A stretch of 64,000 nt of DNA from JAFALK01 sp036500605 (GTDB lineage: Bacteria; Pseudomonadota; Gammaproteobacteria; Burkholderiales; Burkholderiaceae_C): assembly GCA_036500605.1 (NCBI GenBank), contig DASYBU010000058.1, forward strand, positions 1-64,000, in the 5' to 3' direction. Below the pieces are notes generated by a model. That model worked only from the letters and a program-made list of their open reading frames with translations. It had not been told where the DNA came from and made no database searches. Numbering within the stretch: the stretch's first letter is position 1; every line of letters begins with the position of its first letter. Below are positions 34,654-44,300 of the stretch, in pieces. A program made the translations under genes and the position numbers.

Positions 34654-36048
34654 TCAGAGCCCGAAGTAGTTCTTGGCGTTGTCGTAGCAGACGCCGCGCA
34701 CGATCTGTGCGAGCGCTGCGAAGTCGTTGGGGTACTCGCCCGCTTCCACCCACTGGCCGAGCTGGCGGCAGAGCAGGCGACGGAAGTAGTCGTGACGCGG
34801 ATACGAAGCGAAGCTGCGCGAGTCCGTCACCATGCCCACGAAGGTGCCGAGCACGCCGTGGTTGGCGAGCGTCGTCAGCTGTTGCAGGTTGCCGTCCTTG
34901 TGGTCGTTGAACCACCAGGCCGGGCCGAACTGCAGCTTGCCCATCACGCGGCCATCCTGGAAGGCGCCGATCAAGGTGGACAGCACCTCGTTCATGTTCG
35001 GGTTGCCGCAGAACAGCATGGTCTTGGGCAGCTCGTCGGTGCTGTCCAGCGTGTCGAGGATGCCGGCCAGGCCCGTGCTGGCGGTGAAGTCAGCGACCGA
35101 GTCGTAGCCGGTGTCGGGGCCGAGCGTGTTCAGCTGGCGCGTGTTGTTGTTGCGCTGCGCACCGATGTGCAGGCACATGGCCCAGCCGTTCTTGGCGTAG
35201 ACGCGGCCGATGGCTTCCATGAAGCCGCGCAGATAGCCGCAAGCCTCGGCGTCGGTCAGGAAACGGCCGCTCAGGCGCTTGGCGAACAGCACTTCGAGTT
35301 CAGGGGCGCTGATCGGCGCGGCCGAAGGCGCCATGTCGATCGCGTGATCGGAGATGCGGGCGCCGCGAGCGTGGAAGTAGGCGACACGATCGGCGAGCGC
35401 TTCGATCAGCGTGGCGAATGACGTGACCTTGATGCCCGAGACGCTGGAAAGCGTGGCCAGGTACTCGGTGAAATCGGGCTTGTTGATCCGCATGGCCTTG
35501 TCGGGCCGATACGCCGGCAGCACGCGTGTCTTCAGGCCGGACTTGGCGATCTCGTCATGCTGCGCCAGATCGTCGATCGGGTCGTCCGTCGTGCAAGCGA
35601 CTTCAACCTTGGCTTGCTCCAGGAACGCCCAGGTATCCATGCGCTCAAGCTTCGCGTTAGCCTGTTCCCAGATCTGCGTGGCATTGGCTTCGTTGATCAT
35701 CAGCTCGATGCCGAACAGGCGCTTCAACTCCAGATGGCACCAGTGGTGGATCGGGTTGCCGGCAGCCAGGGGCAGCACGCGGCAGAAGGCGCGAAACTTG
35801 GCTTCGTCGGGCTGCGCGCCCGTGATGAAGTCTTCCGTCACGCCGGCCGTGCGCATCAGGCGCCACTTGTAGTGGTCACCGGCCAGCCACAGCTCGGCGA
35901 TGTTGCGGAAGACCTTGCGTTCGGCGATCTCGCCTTGTTGCAGATGCGAGTGGTAGTCGATCACCGGCAACTCGGCCGCGACCTCGCGGTAGAGCTTTTG
36001 GGCGGTGGCGGTGTCCAGCAGGAAATCGTCGGCAAGAAAGCTGTGCAT
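34654..36048 (-). CDS. uxaC: Uronate isomerase
   Basis: UxaC interconverts D-galacturonate and D-tagaturonate (and D-glucuronate and D-fructuronate), the entry step. The 464-residue length is normal. The amidohydrolase-type metal motif DYHSHL is at 31-36, and WCHLELKRLFG, LHIGAQRNNNTRQL and the C-terminal RLLCRQLGQWVEAGEYPND are family features. It is the first gene of the minus-strand cluster, with 5 bases to uxaA. A perfect inverted repeat lies about 65-92 bp upstream of its start. Confidence 0.96.
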   Translation of the reverse strand: MHSFLADDFLLDTATAQKLYREVAAELPVIDYHSHLQQGEIAERKVFRNIAELWLAGDHYKWRLMRTAGVTEDFITGAQPDEAKFRAFCRVLPLAAGNPIHHWCHLELKRLFGIELMINEANATQIWEQANAKLERMDTWAFLEQAKVEVACTTDDPIDDLAQHDEIAKSGLKTRVLPAYRPDKAMRINKPDFTEYLATLSSVSGIKVTSFATLIEALADRVAYFHARGARISDHAIDMAPSAAPISAPELEVLFAKRLSGRFLTDAEACGYLRGFMEAIGRVYAKNGWAMCLHIGAQRNNNTRQLNTLGPDTGYDSVADFTASTGLAGILDTLDSTDELPKTMLFCGNPNMNEVLSTLIGAFQDGRVMGKLQFGPAWWFNDHKDGNLQQLTTLANHGVLGTFVGMVTDSRSFASYPRHDYFRRLLCRQLGQWVEAGEYPNDFAALAQIVRGVCYDNAKNYFGL

Positions 36049-36112
36049 GAGTTGGCTCTGTCCGGGCTCGCGGCGCCCTGTAAAGGTGCGGCGATGCCTC
36101 TGTGTATCGCTG

Positions 36113-36140
36113 AAATATCACTATACTAGTGCTGATATTT
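36113..36140. promoter_or_regulatory. Inverted repeat, probable operator for uxaC/chemoreceptor
   Basis: AAATATCA at 36113-36120 is the exact reverse complement of TGATATTT at 36133-36140, separated by 12 bases that include ACTAGT. This AT-rich dyad lies in the 160-bp gap between divergent uxaC and the chemoreceptor. It is placed to control both; the FCD regulator at 25819 is the candidate binder. Confidence 0.6.
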
Positions 36141-36208
36141 TCAAAGCGCAAGCGGTTTTACGTTGAGCCGCACAGCGTTGGGGCACAAAGCAATACAGGA
36201 GACGATGG

Positions 36209-37765
36209 ATGGCACGGGGCACGCTGAAGATTTCGCAACAGCTGGGGCTGGCATTCGCTGTGGCGGTGGGCATGATCATCTGGGTCGGCGCGACGGGCGT
36301 GCATCGCCTGCAGCAGCTCAGCGAGATGCAATCGGAGATGTACAGCTCCGAAGTCGTTCCCTTGGGTCTCGTACGCACCGCCTCCTGGCAGGCCGCGACG
36401 CACTTCCGCCGCATGTATCCGTATCTGCTGAAGACCGATGCCAAGGCTCGCGAAGAGACCTTGAGCCTCAATCGCAAGAGCGAAGAGGACATCGTCAAGC
36501 TGATCGACTTCGAGCGCAGCCACACGGTCAGCCCTGAGCAGAAAGCCTTGCTGGAATCCTTTGATCCGCTGTGGCGCGATTACCTCGCTTCGGTCGACAA
36601 ATACGAGGCACTGGCCCGCACCGGCGATACCGACGCTGCGCTGGCCCAACTGAATGCTTCGACGGACCCGCTGCACGTCTCCTTGCGCAAGCTGCTGATC
36701 CAGCTCGGCCAGATGCGCGAAGACTCGGCCCGCCAGCGCGCCGAATCGGGCGTGGCGCTGGTGCGCTCCCAAGCCTGGTGGATGAGCGCCTATGTGCTGC
36801 TCGGCATCGTGTTGGCCAGCGTGGCGGCCTGGTGGGTGACCCGCCGCATCATGGGCCAGATCGGCGCTGAGCCGGCCGATGCGGTGCGCTTTGTCGAGCA
36901 GGTGGCTGCCGGCGATCTGACGGCTGCGGCGGCGCTGCGCCACGGCGACAACATCAGCCTGATGGCGCGCCTGGGCATCATGCGCGAGAGCCTCGTTCAA
37001 GTGATCTCCGGCGTGCGCCAAGGCGCTGAAAGCGTGGCCAACGCGTCTGCGGAAATCTCGCAGGCCAACCTCGACCTGAGCCAGCGCACCGAGACGCAGG
37101 CCAGCGCGCTTGAAGAGACGGCCGCGTCGATGGAAGAACTCGGCTCGACCGTCAACCAGAACGCCGACAACGCGCGTTCGGCCAATCAGCTGGCGCAGGA
37201 CGCGCGACAAGTGGCCGGCCGCGGCGGCGAGATCGTCGAGCAGACGGTCGGCACCATGAAGCAGATCCAGGACAGCTCGGCCCGCATCGTCGAGATCATC
37301 AGCGTGATCGACGGCATTGCCTTCCAGACCAACATCCTCGCGCTGAACGCTGCGGTTGAAGCAGCGCGTGCCGGCGAACAGGGCCGCGGTTTCGCGGTTG
37401 TGGCCAGCGAGGTGCGCAGCCTCGCGCAGCGCAGCGCGACCGCCGCCCGCGAGATCAAGACGCTGATCGAAGCCAGCGTCGGACGGGTAGAGCAGGGCAC
37501 CAAGCTCGTCGGCGAAGCCGGCGGTGCGATGCGTGACATGGTCGAGGCGATCCGCCGCGTCACCGACGTGATGGCCACGATCACCGCAGCCAGCAATGAA
37601 CAGAGCGTCGGCGTGGCCCAGGTCGGCGAGGCCGTGGCGCAGATGGACCAGATGACGCAGCAGAACGCCGCGCTCGTTGAAGAGACGGCTGCGGCGGCCG
37701 ATGGCTTGCGCCAGCAGGCGCGACAATTGGTCGATGCCGTCGCGGTCTTCAAACTGACGCGTTAA
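36209..37765 (+). CDS. Methyl-accepting chemotaxis protein
   Basis: A 518-residue chemoreceptor. TM1 is at about 10-30 and TM2 at about 190-210, bounding a helical periplasmic sensor of about 160 residues; then a HAMP-like linker and the signalling domain with ASALEETAASMEELGSTVNQ and the tip GEQGRGFAVVASEVRSLAQR. It ends AVFKLTR, without the tether pentapeptide found in the other receptor of this window. It is divergent from uxaC across a shared palindrome, suggesting a role in taxis to galacturonate or pectin products; this is inferred from position. Confidence 0.94.
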   Translation: MARGTLKISQQLGLAFAVAVGMIIWVGATGVHRLQQLSEMQSEMYSSEVVPLGLVRTASWQAATHFRRMYPYLLKTDAKAREETLSLNRKSEEDIVKLIDFERSHTVSPEQKALLESFDPLWRDYLASVDKYEALARTGDTDAALAQLNASTDPLHVSLRKLLIQLGQMREDSARQRAESGVALVRSQAWWMSAYVLLGIVLASVAAWWVTRRIMGQIGAEPADAVRFVEQVAAGDLTAAAALRHGDNISLMARLGIMRESLVQVISGVRQGAESVANASAEISQANLDLSQRTETQASALEETAASMEELGSTVNQNADNARSANQLAQDARQVAGRGGEIVEQTVGTMKQIQDSSARIVEIISVIDGIAFQTNILALNAAVEAARAGEQGRGFAVVASEVRSLAQRSATAAREIKTLIEASVGRVEQGTKLVGEAGGAMRDMVEAIRRVTDVMATITAASNEQSVGVAQVGEAVAQMDQMTQQNAALVEETAAAADGLRQQARQLVDAVAVFKLTR

Positions 37766-37840
37766 CCCTAGGGTTTCGACGCGCAGCACGTACACTCGGA
37801 GGCTGTCCGGCCAGGGGGCCGGCCACCTTCAGGATTGCGA

Positions 37841-38938
37841 ATGTCCGGCAGCACTTTCGGCGAATTGTTCAGCGTCACCAACTTCGGCGAGAGCCACGGT
37901 CCGGCCATCGGCTGCGTGATCGACGGTTGCCCGCCCGGCATGGCGCTGAGCGAGGCCGACATCCAGCCCGAACTCGACCGCCGTCGCCCCGGCACCTCGC
38001 GCCATGTCACGCAGCGCAACGAGCCCGATGCGGTGGAGATTCTTTCCGGCGTCTACGAAGGTTTCACGACCGGCACGCCGATCTGCCTGCTGATCAAGAA
38101 CACCGATCAGCGCAGCAAGGACTACGGCAACATCCTCGACACCTTCCGCCCCGGCCATGCCGACTACACCTACTGGCGCAAGTACGGCCTGCGCGATCCG
38201 CGCGGCGGCGGGCGTTCCTCGGCCCGCTTGACCGCGCCGATGGTCGGTGCCGGTGCCGTGGCCAAGAAGTGGCTGCTGGAACAGTACGGCACGACCTTCC
38301 GCGGTTGCATGACGCAGCTCGGCGAGGTCGAGATCGCGCATGAAGGCTGGGAGCATGTGCCCAACAATCCCTTCTTCGCCGCGAACGTGAGCCAGATCGC
38401 CGCGCTCGAAGACTATATGGATGCGCTTCGCAAGGCCGGCGATTCGGTCGGCGCGCGCATCCGCGTGGAAGCGCAGGGCATGCCCGTGGGCCTGGGCGAG
38501 CCGCTGTTCGACAAGCTCGATGCCGAGATCGCCTACGCGATGATGGGCATCAACGCGGTCAAGGGCGTGGAGATCGGCGTCGGTTTCGGCGCCGTCAGCC
38601 AGCGCGGCAGCGAGCATGGCGATGAACTGACGCCCGATGGCTTTGCCTCGAACAATGCCGGCGGCGTGCTCGGCGGCCTGTCCACCGGCCAGGATCTGGT
38701 GGCCAGCCTCGCGATCAAGCCGACCAGCTCGATCCGCCTGCCCAAGAACTCGATCAACCGCGCGGGCGAGCCGGCCGTGGTCGAGACCTTCGGCCGCCAT
38801 GACCCTTGCGTCGGCATCCGTGCCACGCCGATCGCCGAAGCGATGCTGGCGCTGGTGGTGATGGATCACGCCTTGCGTCACCGCGCCCAATGTGGTGATG
38901 TGCAGCACAAGCTGCCGCCCATTCCAGGAAGCCGTTGA
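37841..38938 (+). CDS. aroC: Chorismate synthase
   Basis: AroC converts 5-enolpyruvylshikimate-3-phosphate to chorismate, using reduced FMN, the last common step of aromatic amino acid synthesis. The 365-residue protein has all three family signatures: GESHGPAIGCVIDGCPPG, the GLRDPRGGGRSSARLTA block, and RHDPCVGIRATPIAEAM. The start is the ATG at 37841 (MSGSTFGELF), preferred over a TTG two codons earlier. A GC hairpin (CCGGCC...GGCCGG, 37807-37822) lies just upstream. Its stop overlaps the TTG start of the next gene. Confidence 0.98.
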   Translation: MSGSTFGELFSVTNFGESHGPAIGCVIDGCPPGMALSEADIQPELDRRRPGTSRHVTQRNEPDAVEILSGVYEGFTTGTPICLLIKNTDQRSKDYGNILDTFRPGHADYTYWRKYGLRDPRGGGRSSARLTAPMVGAGAVAKKWLLEQYGTTFRGCMTQLGEVEIAHEGWEHVPNNPFFAANVSQIAALEDYMDALRKAGDSVGARIRVEAQGMPVGLGEPLFDKLDAEIAYAMMGINAVKGVEIGVGFGAVSQRGSEHGDELTPDGFASNNAGGVLGGLSTGQDLVASLAIKPTSSIRLPKNSINRAGEPAVVETFGRHDPCVGIRATPIAEAMLALVVMDHALRHRAQCGDVQHKLPPIPGSR

Positions 38939-40095
38939 AATCAGACAAGCTCCTGAGCGCCAGCGCAGCGCTCGGCTTTGCCTATTTCGTTTCGGCGGCG
39001 CTGTTCACCACCTACGTGCCGCTGTGGTTCGAGTCGCTCGGGCTCTCGCTGTTGTCGATCGGCTACCTGATGTCGCTGCCGAGCTGGACTCGGCTCTTTG
39101 CTTCGTTCAGCTGGGGCGCGCTGGCCGACCGCAGCGGGCAGCAGGTGCCGCTGATCCGGCTGGCGGCCGGCTTGAGCCTGATCGCTGCGCTCGGCTATCT
39201 GCTGCCGGGCAATGTCTGGGTGCTCGGCGCCGCGACGTTTGCGCTCTATACCTTCAATGCCGCGATCACGCCGCTGACCGAGACCGTCGTGGCCGCGCGT
39301 CTCGCCACGTCCGATGGTGGCGTCGACACACGGCGTTATGGCCGCGTGCGGCTTTGGGGCTCGCTCGGCTATCTGGCCTCGGTGCTCGGCTTTGGCTGGG
39401 GCTTTGACCGCTTCGGCATGGGCAGCTTCGTGCCGGCCTTGCTGCTGACGCTGGTCCTGGTGATCGTGATGGCCTGGCGCGTGCCGAACCAGCGGCTGGC
39501 CGCGCATGTGCATGCGCCGGGGCCGCCGCTCGGCGAGGTGCTGCGCAAGCCGGCGGTGCGCTGGTTTCTTGCAGGCATCTTTCTGACGGTGCTCGCGCAC
39601 CAGGCGCTGTATTGCTTCTTCAGTCTCTATCTGGACCGGCAGGGTCATGACCACGCGAGCGTCGGCATGCTCTGGGGCGTGGGTGTCGCGGCCGAGATCT
39701 GTTGGTTCGCCTTGCAAGGCCGGCTGATGGAGCGCGCCACCGTGCATCACTGGCTCACCGCCACCGCCTTGGTCTCGGCGCTGCGTTTTGGCCTAACGGC
39801 CGCGTTCGGCGCACAGCTGTGGATCCTGGTCCTGCTGCAGCTGAGTCATGCCATGACCTTTGCGGCGCAGCACCTCGCTTGCATCGCGCTGATCAGCCGT
39901 TATTTTCCGGGGCGGCTCCGGGGCCGCGGGCAGGCGCTCTACCTGGTCGTCGGCTACGGTCTGTCCGGCGTGATCGGTGCCATCGGCGGCGGCTGGCTGG
40001 TGTCAGTTTTCGGACTCACCAGCGTGTTCTGGGCGGCCAGCGCGGTCGCTTTGGCGGGTGCCGCGTGCTGCTGGCGCAGCTACAAGACGCAATAG
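38935..40095 (+). CDS. MFS transporter, 3-phenylpropionate/nucleoside permease-like
   Basis: A 386-residue 12-helix major facilitator. The N-terminus (LGFAYFVSAALFTTYVPLWF) and RRYGRVRLWGSLGYLASVLG motif resemble the HcaT/NupG-type group, often called PPP family transporter. The substrate is unknown. It starts with TTG at 38935, overlapping the aroC stop by four bases (TTGA) and preceded by AGGAAG; no in-frame ATG is available until the third helix region. Coupling with aroC is therefore likely, although no functional link is obvious. Confidence 0.85.
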   Translation: MKSDKLLSASAALGFAYFVSAALFTTYVPLWFESLGLSLLSIGYLMSLPSWTRLFASFSWGALADRSGQQVPLIRLAAGLSLIAALGYLLPGNVWVLGAATFALYTFNAAITPLTETVVAARLATSDGGVDTRRYGRVRLWGSLGYLASVLGFGWGFDRFGMGSFVPALLLTLVLVIVMAWRVPNQRLAAHVHAPGPPLGEVLRKPAVRWFLAGIFLTVLAHQALYCFFSLYLDRQGHDHASVGMLWGVGVAAEICWFALQGRLMERATVHHWLTATALVSALRFGLTAAFGAQLWILVLLQLSHAMTFAAQHLACIALISRYFPGRLRGRGQALYLVVGYGLSGVIGAIGGGWLVSVFGLTSVFWAASAVALAGAACCWRSYKTQ

Positions 40096-40221
40096 CGCGC
40101 CCTGCCAGATCGGCAACCGGTGCAGGTCATGCCGCGTAATCTGCATTTCGTCGCAAGCTGACATGTTCTGACTTAAGCCGTCCCTAAACTTCGGCCACTT
40201 TTAGAACGTATAGGGGCATCC

Positions 40222-41376
40222 ATGCGCAAGCTATGGTGGGTAGGTGGAGCGGCAGCTGTTGTCTTGGTCGCCGGTGGCGCATCTTGGGCGGTCTTCGCCA
40301 ACAAGGGTGACGCGCCGAAGAAGAAAGACGCCGACAAGGTCGCGCTGGAGTTTGTCTCCAGCGAGATCACCAAACCCCTGCGCACCAGCATGCCGGCCCG
40401 CATCGAGTTCTCGGGCCCGCTGGTCGCTCCCGGCACCGTGACGGTCAAGGCCAAGGCGACCGGCACCTTGGTCAGCCTGGCGGTGGGCGAGGGCAGTCGA
40501 GTTCACGCGGGCCAGGTGCTGGGCCAGCTCGATCTGGAGGAACTGCGCTTCCGCGTGGCCGAGAAGAACGCTTCGGTCGAATCGGCCCGGGCCCAGTTCG
40601 ACCAGGCCGACCGCCAATACAAGACCAACGAGGCGCTGGCCGACAAGAGCTTCATCGCCCCGACCGCGCTGGACACCTCGCGCGCCGCCATGGAAACCGC
40701 CCGCGCCCAGTGGCAGGCCGCCAAGGCCCAGCTCGACACCATGCAGGTGACCATGCACCAGGCCGCGCTGATCGCGCCGATCAGCGGCATCGTCGCCAAG
40801 CGCCTGACGCTGCCGGGCGAGAAGGTCGCCGGCGAACAGCCGATCCTGACCATCGTCGACCTCTCCAAGCTGGAACTGGCGGGTCTGGTCGGCACGCATG
40901 AAGTCGGCCGCCTGCAGCCGGGCATGTCGGTGCAGGTGCAGGTCGAAGGCACGGATCAGCCGGTCGAGGCGCGCATCAGTCGCATCGCACCGGCCGCCGA
41001 ACCCGGCACGCGCTCGATCGGCGTGGTGCTGTCGCTGGACAATCCCAAGGAACGCTTCCGCGCCGGCCAATACGGTGTCGCCAAGGTCGAGCTGGCCGAT
41101 GCTACCGAGCGTCTGACCGTGCCTGAAACGGCGATCACCGGTTCAGCCGGCCAGGAACAGGTGTGGCTGATCGACCAGGGCGCGCTGGTGCGCCGCGTCG
41201 TCACCACCGGTCGGCGCGACGAGCGCGTCGGCCGCGTCGAGATCATCAAGGGCATCGATGCCAAGGCGCAGGTGCTGGCCGCGCGCTTTGACAATCTGCG
41301 CGAAGGCGCCAAGGCCAATATCGTCGCCGCCAAGGCCACTGTCGCCAGCGCCGCCGCCAGCGCCGCGAACGATTGA
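40222..41376 (+). CDS. RND efflux periplasmic adaptor
   Basis: A 384-residue membrane-fusion protein anchored by one N-terminal helix (about 6-25) without a lipobox cysteine. Lipoyl halves are visible at VKAKATGTLVSLAVGEGSRV and APISGIVAKRLTLPGEKVAG, flanking a helical hairpin rich in Ala/Gln (about 115-180), followed by the beta-barrel (LAGLVGTHEVGRLQPGMSVQ). It partners the pump gene 18 bases downstream. It is a paralogue in role, not in close sequence, of the adaptor at 5629. Substrate unknown; no outer-membrane channel gene is adjacent. Confidence 0.93.
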   Translation: MRKLWWVGGAAAVVLVAGGASWAVFANKGDAPKKKDADKVALEFVSSEITKPLRTSMPARIEFSGPLVAPGTVTVKAKATGTLVSLAVGEGSRVHAGQVLGQLDLEELRFRVAEKNASVESARAQFDQADRQYKTNEALADKSFIAPTALDTSRAAMETARAQWQAAKAQLDTMQVTMHQAALIAPISGIVAKRLTLPGEKVAGEQPILTIVDLSKLELAGLVGTHEVGRLQPGMSVQVQVEGTDQPVEARISRIAPAAEPGTRSIGVVLSLDNPKERFRAGQYGVAKVELADATERLTVPETAITGSAGQEQVWLIDQGALVRRVVTTGRRDERVGRVEIIKGIDAKAQVLAARFDNLREGAKANIVAAKATVASAAASAAND

Positions 41377-41394
41377 GCCGAAAGGACCGCAGCC

Positions 41395-44300
41395 ATGTGG
41401 ATCACCAAAGTCTCAATCCAGAACCCGGTCTTCGCGACCATGGTGATGGTCGCCCTGTGCGTGCTGGGCCTGTTCTCCTATTCCAAGCTGGGCGTCGAGC
41501 AGATGCCCGACATCACCCTGCCGGGCGCGTGGATCGACATCCGCTACCCCGGCGCCTCGCCCGAGGCGGTGGAGCGCCAGGTCGCCAAGCCGCTCGAAGA
41601 AGCGCTCAACTCGATCGCCGGTGTCAACCGCATCCAGTCGCGCAGCTTTGAAGGCCGTGTGCAGGCCAGCGTCGAGTTCACGCTCGACACCGACATGAAC
41701 CGCGCCATGCAGGATCTGCGTGACCGTCTCTCCCTCGCGCAGGCGCAGTTCCCGCAGGAGGTCAAGCCGGCCTTCGTGAACCGCTTCCAGGGCGACAACG
41801 CCCAGCCGGTGGTGGTGATGGCGCTGATGTCGCCGAGCCGTTCGCTGCGCGAGCTCTCGATCCTGGCAGACCAGAACATCTCCAAGCGCCTGGGCCGCGT
41901 GCCCGGTGTGGCGCAGGTGGGCGTGGGTGGCATGGCGCTGCGCGAGGTGCGGATCGACCTTGATCCGCTGCGGCTGCGCGCCTATGGCATCACGCCGGCT
42001 GAAATCTCCAAGGCGCTGGCCGAAGCCAACAACGACGAGCCGGTGGGCGTGCTCTCGGACCACTACAACGATGCACTGCTGCGCGTTGAAGGCCGGGTCA
42101 AGGATCCCAAGCGCTTCGGTGACATCGTCATCGCCAAGCGCGGCGATCTGGTGCTGACCTTGCGCGATCTGGGCACGCTGGTCGAGCGTGAGCAGGAGCT
42201 CGACAACATCGCCCGCATCGACGGCCAGCAAGCCGTGACCTTCAACGTCTTCAAGCAGCAGGACGCCAACATCGTGGCGACCGGCGAGGCCGTGAAGGAC
42301 GCGATGGAAGAACTGCGCCGCACGCTGCCCAAGGACATCGAACTGCGCATGATCTATGCGTCGAGCGACTGGGTCAAAGGCTCGCTCGACGGCCTCAAGC
42401 ACACGCTGGTTGAAGGCGCGCTGCTGACCGTGGCGATCGTCTTCCTGTTCCTGCACAGCTGGCGTTCGACCATCATCACGGGCCTGACGCTGCCGATCGC
42501 CGTGATCTCCAGCTTCATCGCCGTGCATGCCTTCGGCTTCACGCTGAACTTCATGACGATGATGGCGCTCTCGCTGTGCATCGGCCTGCTGATCGACGAT
42601 GCGATCGTGGTGCGAGAGAACATCGTGCGGCACGTGGGCATGGGCAAGGACCACCACACGGCTTCGGCTGACGGCACCAACGAGATCGGCCTGGCCGTGA
42701 TGGCCACCACCTTTGCGATCTGTGCCGTGTTCGTGCCGGTCGCCTTCATGGGCGGCATCATCGGCAAGTTCTTCTACCCCTTCGGCATCACGGTGGCGGT
42801 GGCGGTGATGGTCTCGCTGTTCGTCAGCTTCACGCTCGACCCGATGCTGTCCAGCCTCTGGCCTGATCCGCCGGCCACCTACCTGCGCCGCATGCCCGTT
42901 ATCGGCCATCTGATGCGCGGCACCGATCGCGGCATGGAGGTGCTCCATGATGTCTATGAGCGCACCATCAACTGGGCTTTCAGCGGCCGCCGCTACCGCC
43001 TGTTCGTGCTGCCGGCCTACGGTCACCCCTTCCGCGCCGATGGCTCGCGCAACTACAACGCGCCACGCCGCCTGCGCTCGCTCACCTTGACGCCGCGAGG
43101 CATCGTGGGTTGGACCGGCGTGGCCAGTTTTGTCGCCGCGATTTTCCTGTCCGGCTTCGTCGGCACCGAGTTCGTGCCGGAAACCGACCAGGGCTTCACG
43201 CAGCTGGCCTTGCGCCTGCCGGTGGGCACCAGCCTCGATCGCAGCAGCGAAAAAGTTGCCCAGGTCGAGGACTTGCTCAAGAACTACCCCGAGATCAAAA
43301 CGGTCTCGACGGTGGTCGGCGCTTCCGGTGACGGCCTGGCCACTGGCCGGAACGCTGCCAACATCAACATCACGCTGGTCGATCGCAAGGACCGCAAGCG
43401 CAGCCAGAAGCAGGTCGAGGATGCCATGCGCACCGACATCGCCAAGATCCCCGGCGTCGAGCTGACCGTGGGCTTCAACAAGCCGGTCTGGATCACTATC
43501 CTCGGCAACGACTCCGATGCGCTGAACCAGGCCGCCCTTGATCTGGTCGCCCGCATCAAGAAGATCCCCGGTGCCGTGGACGTGGACACGACCGTCAAGG
43601 CCGGCGTGCCGGCTTACGCGGTCAAGGTCAAGGAGTCGGCCATGCGCGAGATCGGCCTGACCGCGCCGCAGCTGGCCTCCTCGATGCGCGCCTACGTCAA
43701 CGGCGAGATCGCGACCTACTGGACCGCGCCGGACGGCAATCAAGTGCAGGTGCTGCTGCGCCTGCCCAAGGACGATCGCCGCAACATCGACCAGATGTAC
43801 AAGCTGCCCGTGGCCTTTGCCAAGGATGGCTCACCGATCACACTGGACCAGGTGGCCACGATCGAGCCCGTGTTCAACCCCGAGGTGATCCGCCGCGAGA
43901 ACCTGCAACGCCGCGAAGCCGTCTATGCCGGCACCCAAGGCCGCCCCTCGGGTGACGTCAATGCCGACGTGCAGAAGATGATCAAGTCGGTGCAACTGCC
44001 CCCGGGCGTGAGCTTCAAGGTGGACGGCGCAGGCAAGGACCAGGCCGAAGCCATGAGCGGCCTGATCGGTGCCATGGGCCTGGCCGTGATCTTCATCTAC
44101 ATCGTGCTGGCCAGCCAGTTCGGCAGCTTCCTGCAGCCGATCGCGATCATGGTCTCGCTGCCCCTGGCGCTGATCGGCGTGATGCTGGCGCTGCTGGTGA
44201 CGGGCTCCACGCTGAATGTCTTCTCGATGATCGGCCTGGTGATGTTGATGGGCCTGGTGACCAAGAACGCGATTCTGCTGGTGGACTTTGCCAACCACCT

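Noticed and set aside
41413..43743. 776-codon minus-strand open frame inside the large RND gene
   Set aside because: Antisense of a conserved pump; composition is His/Arg/Asp-rich with no recognisable fold.
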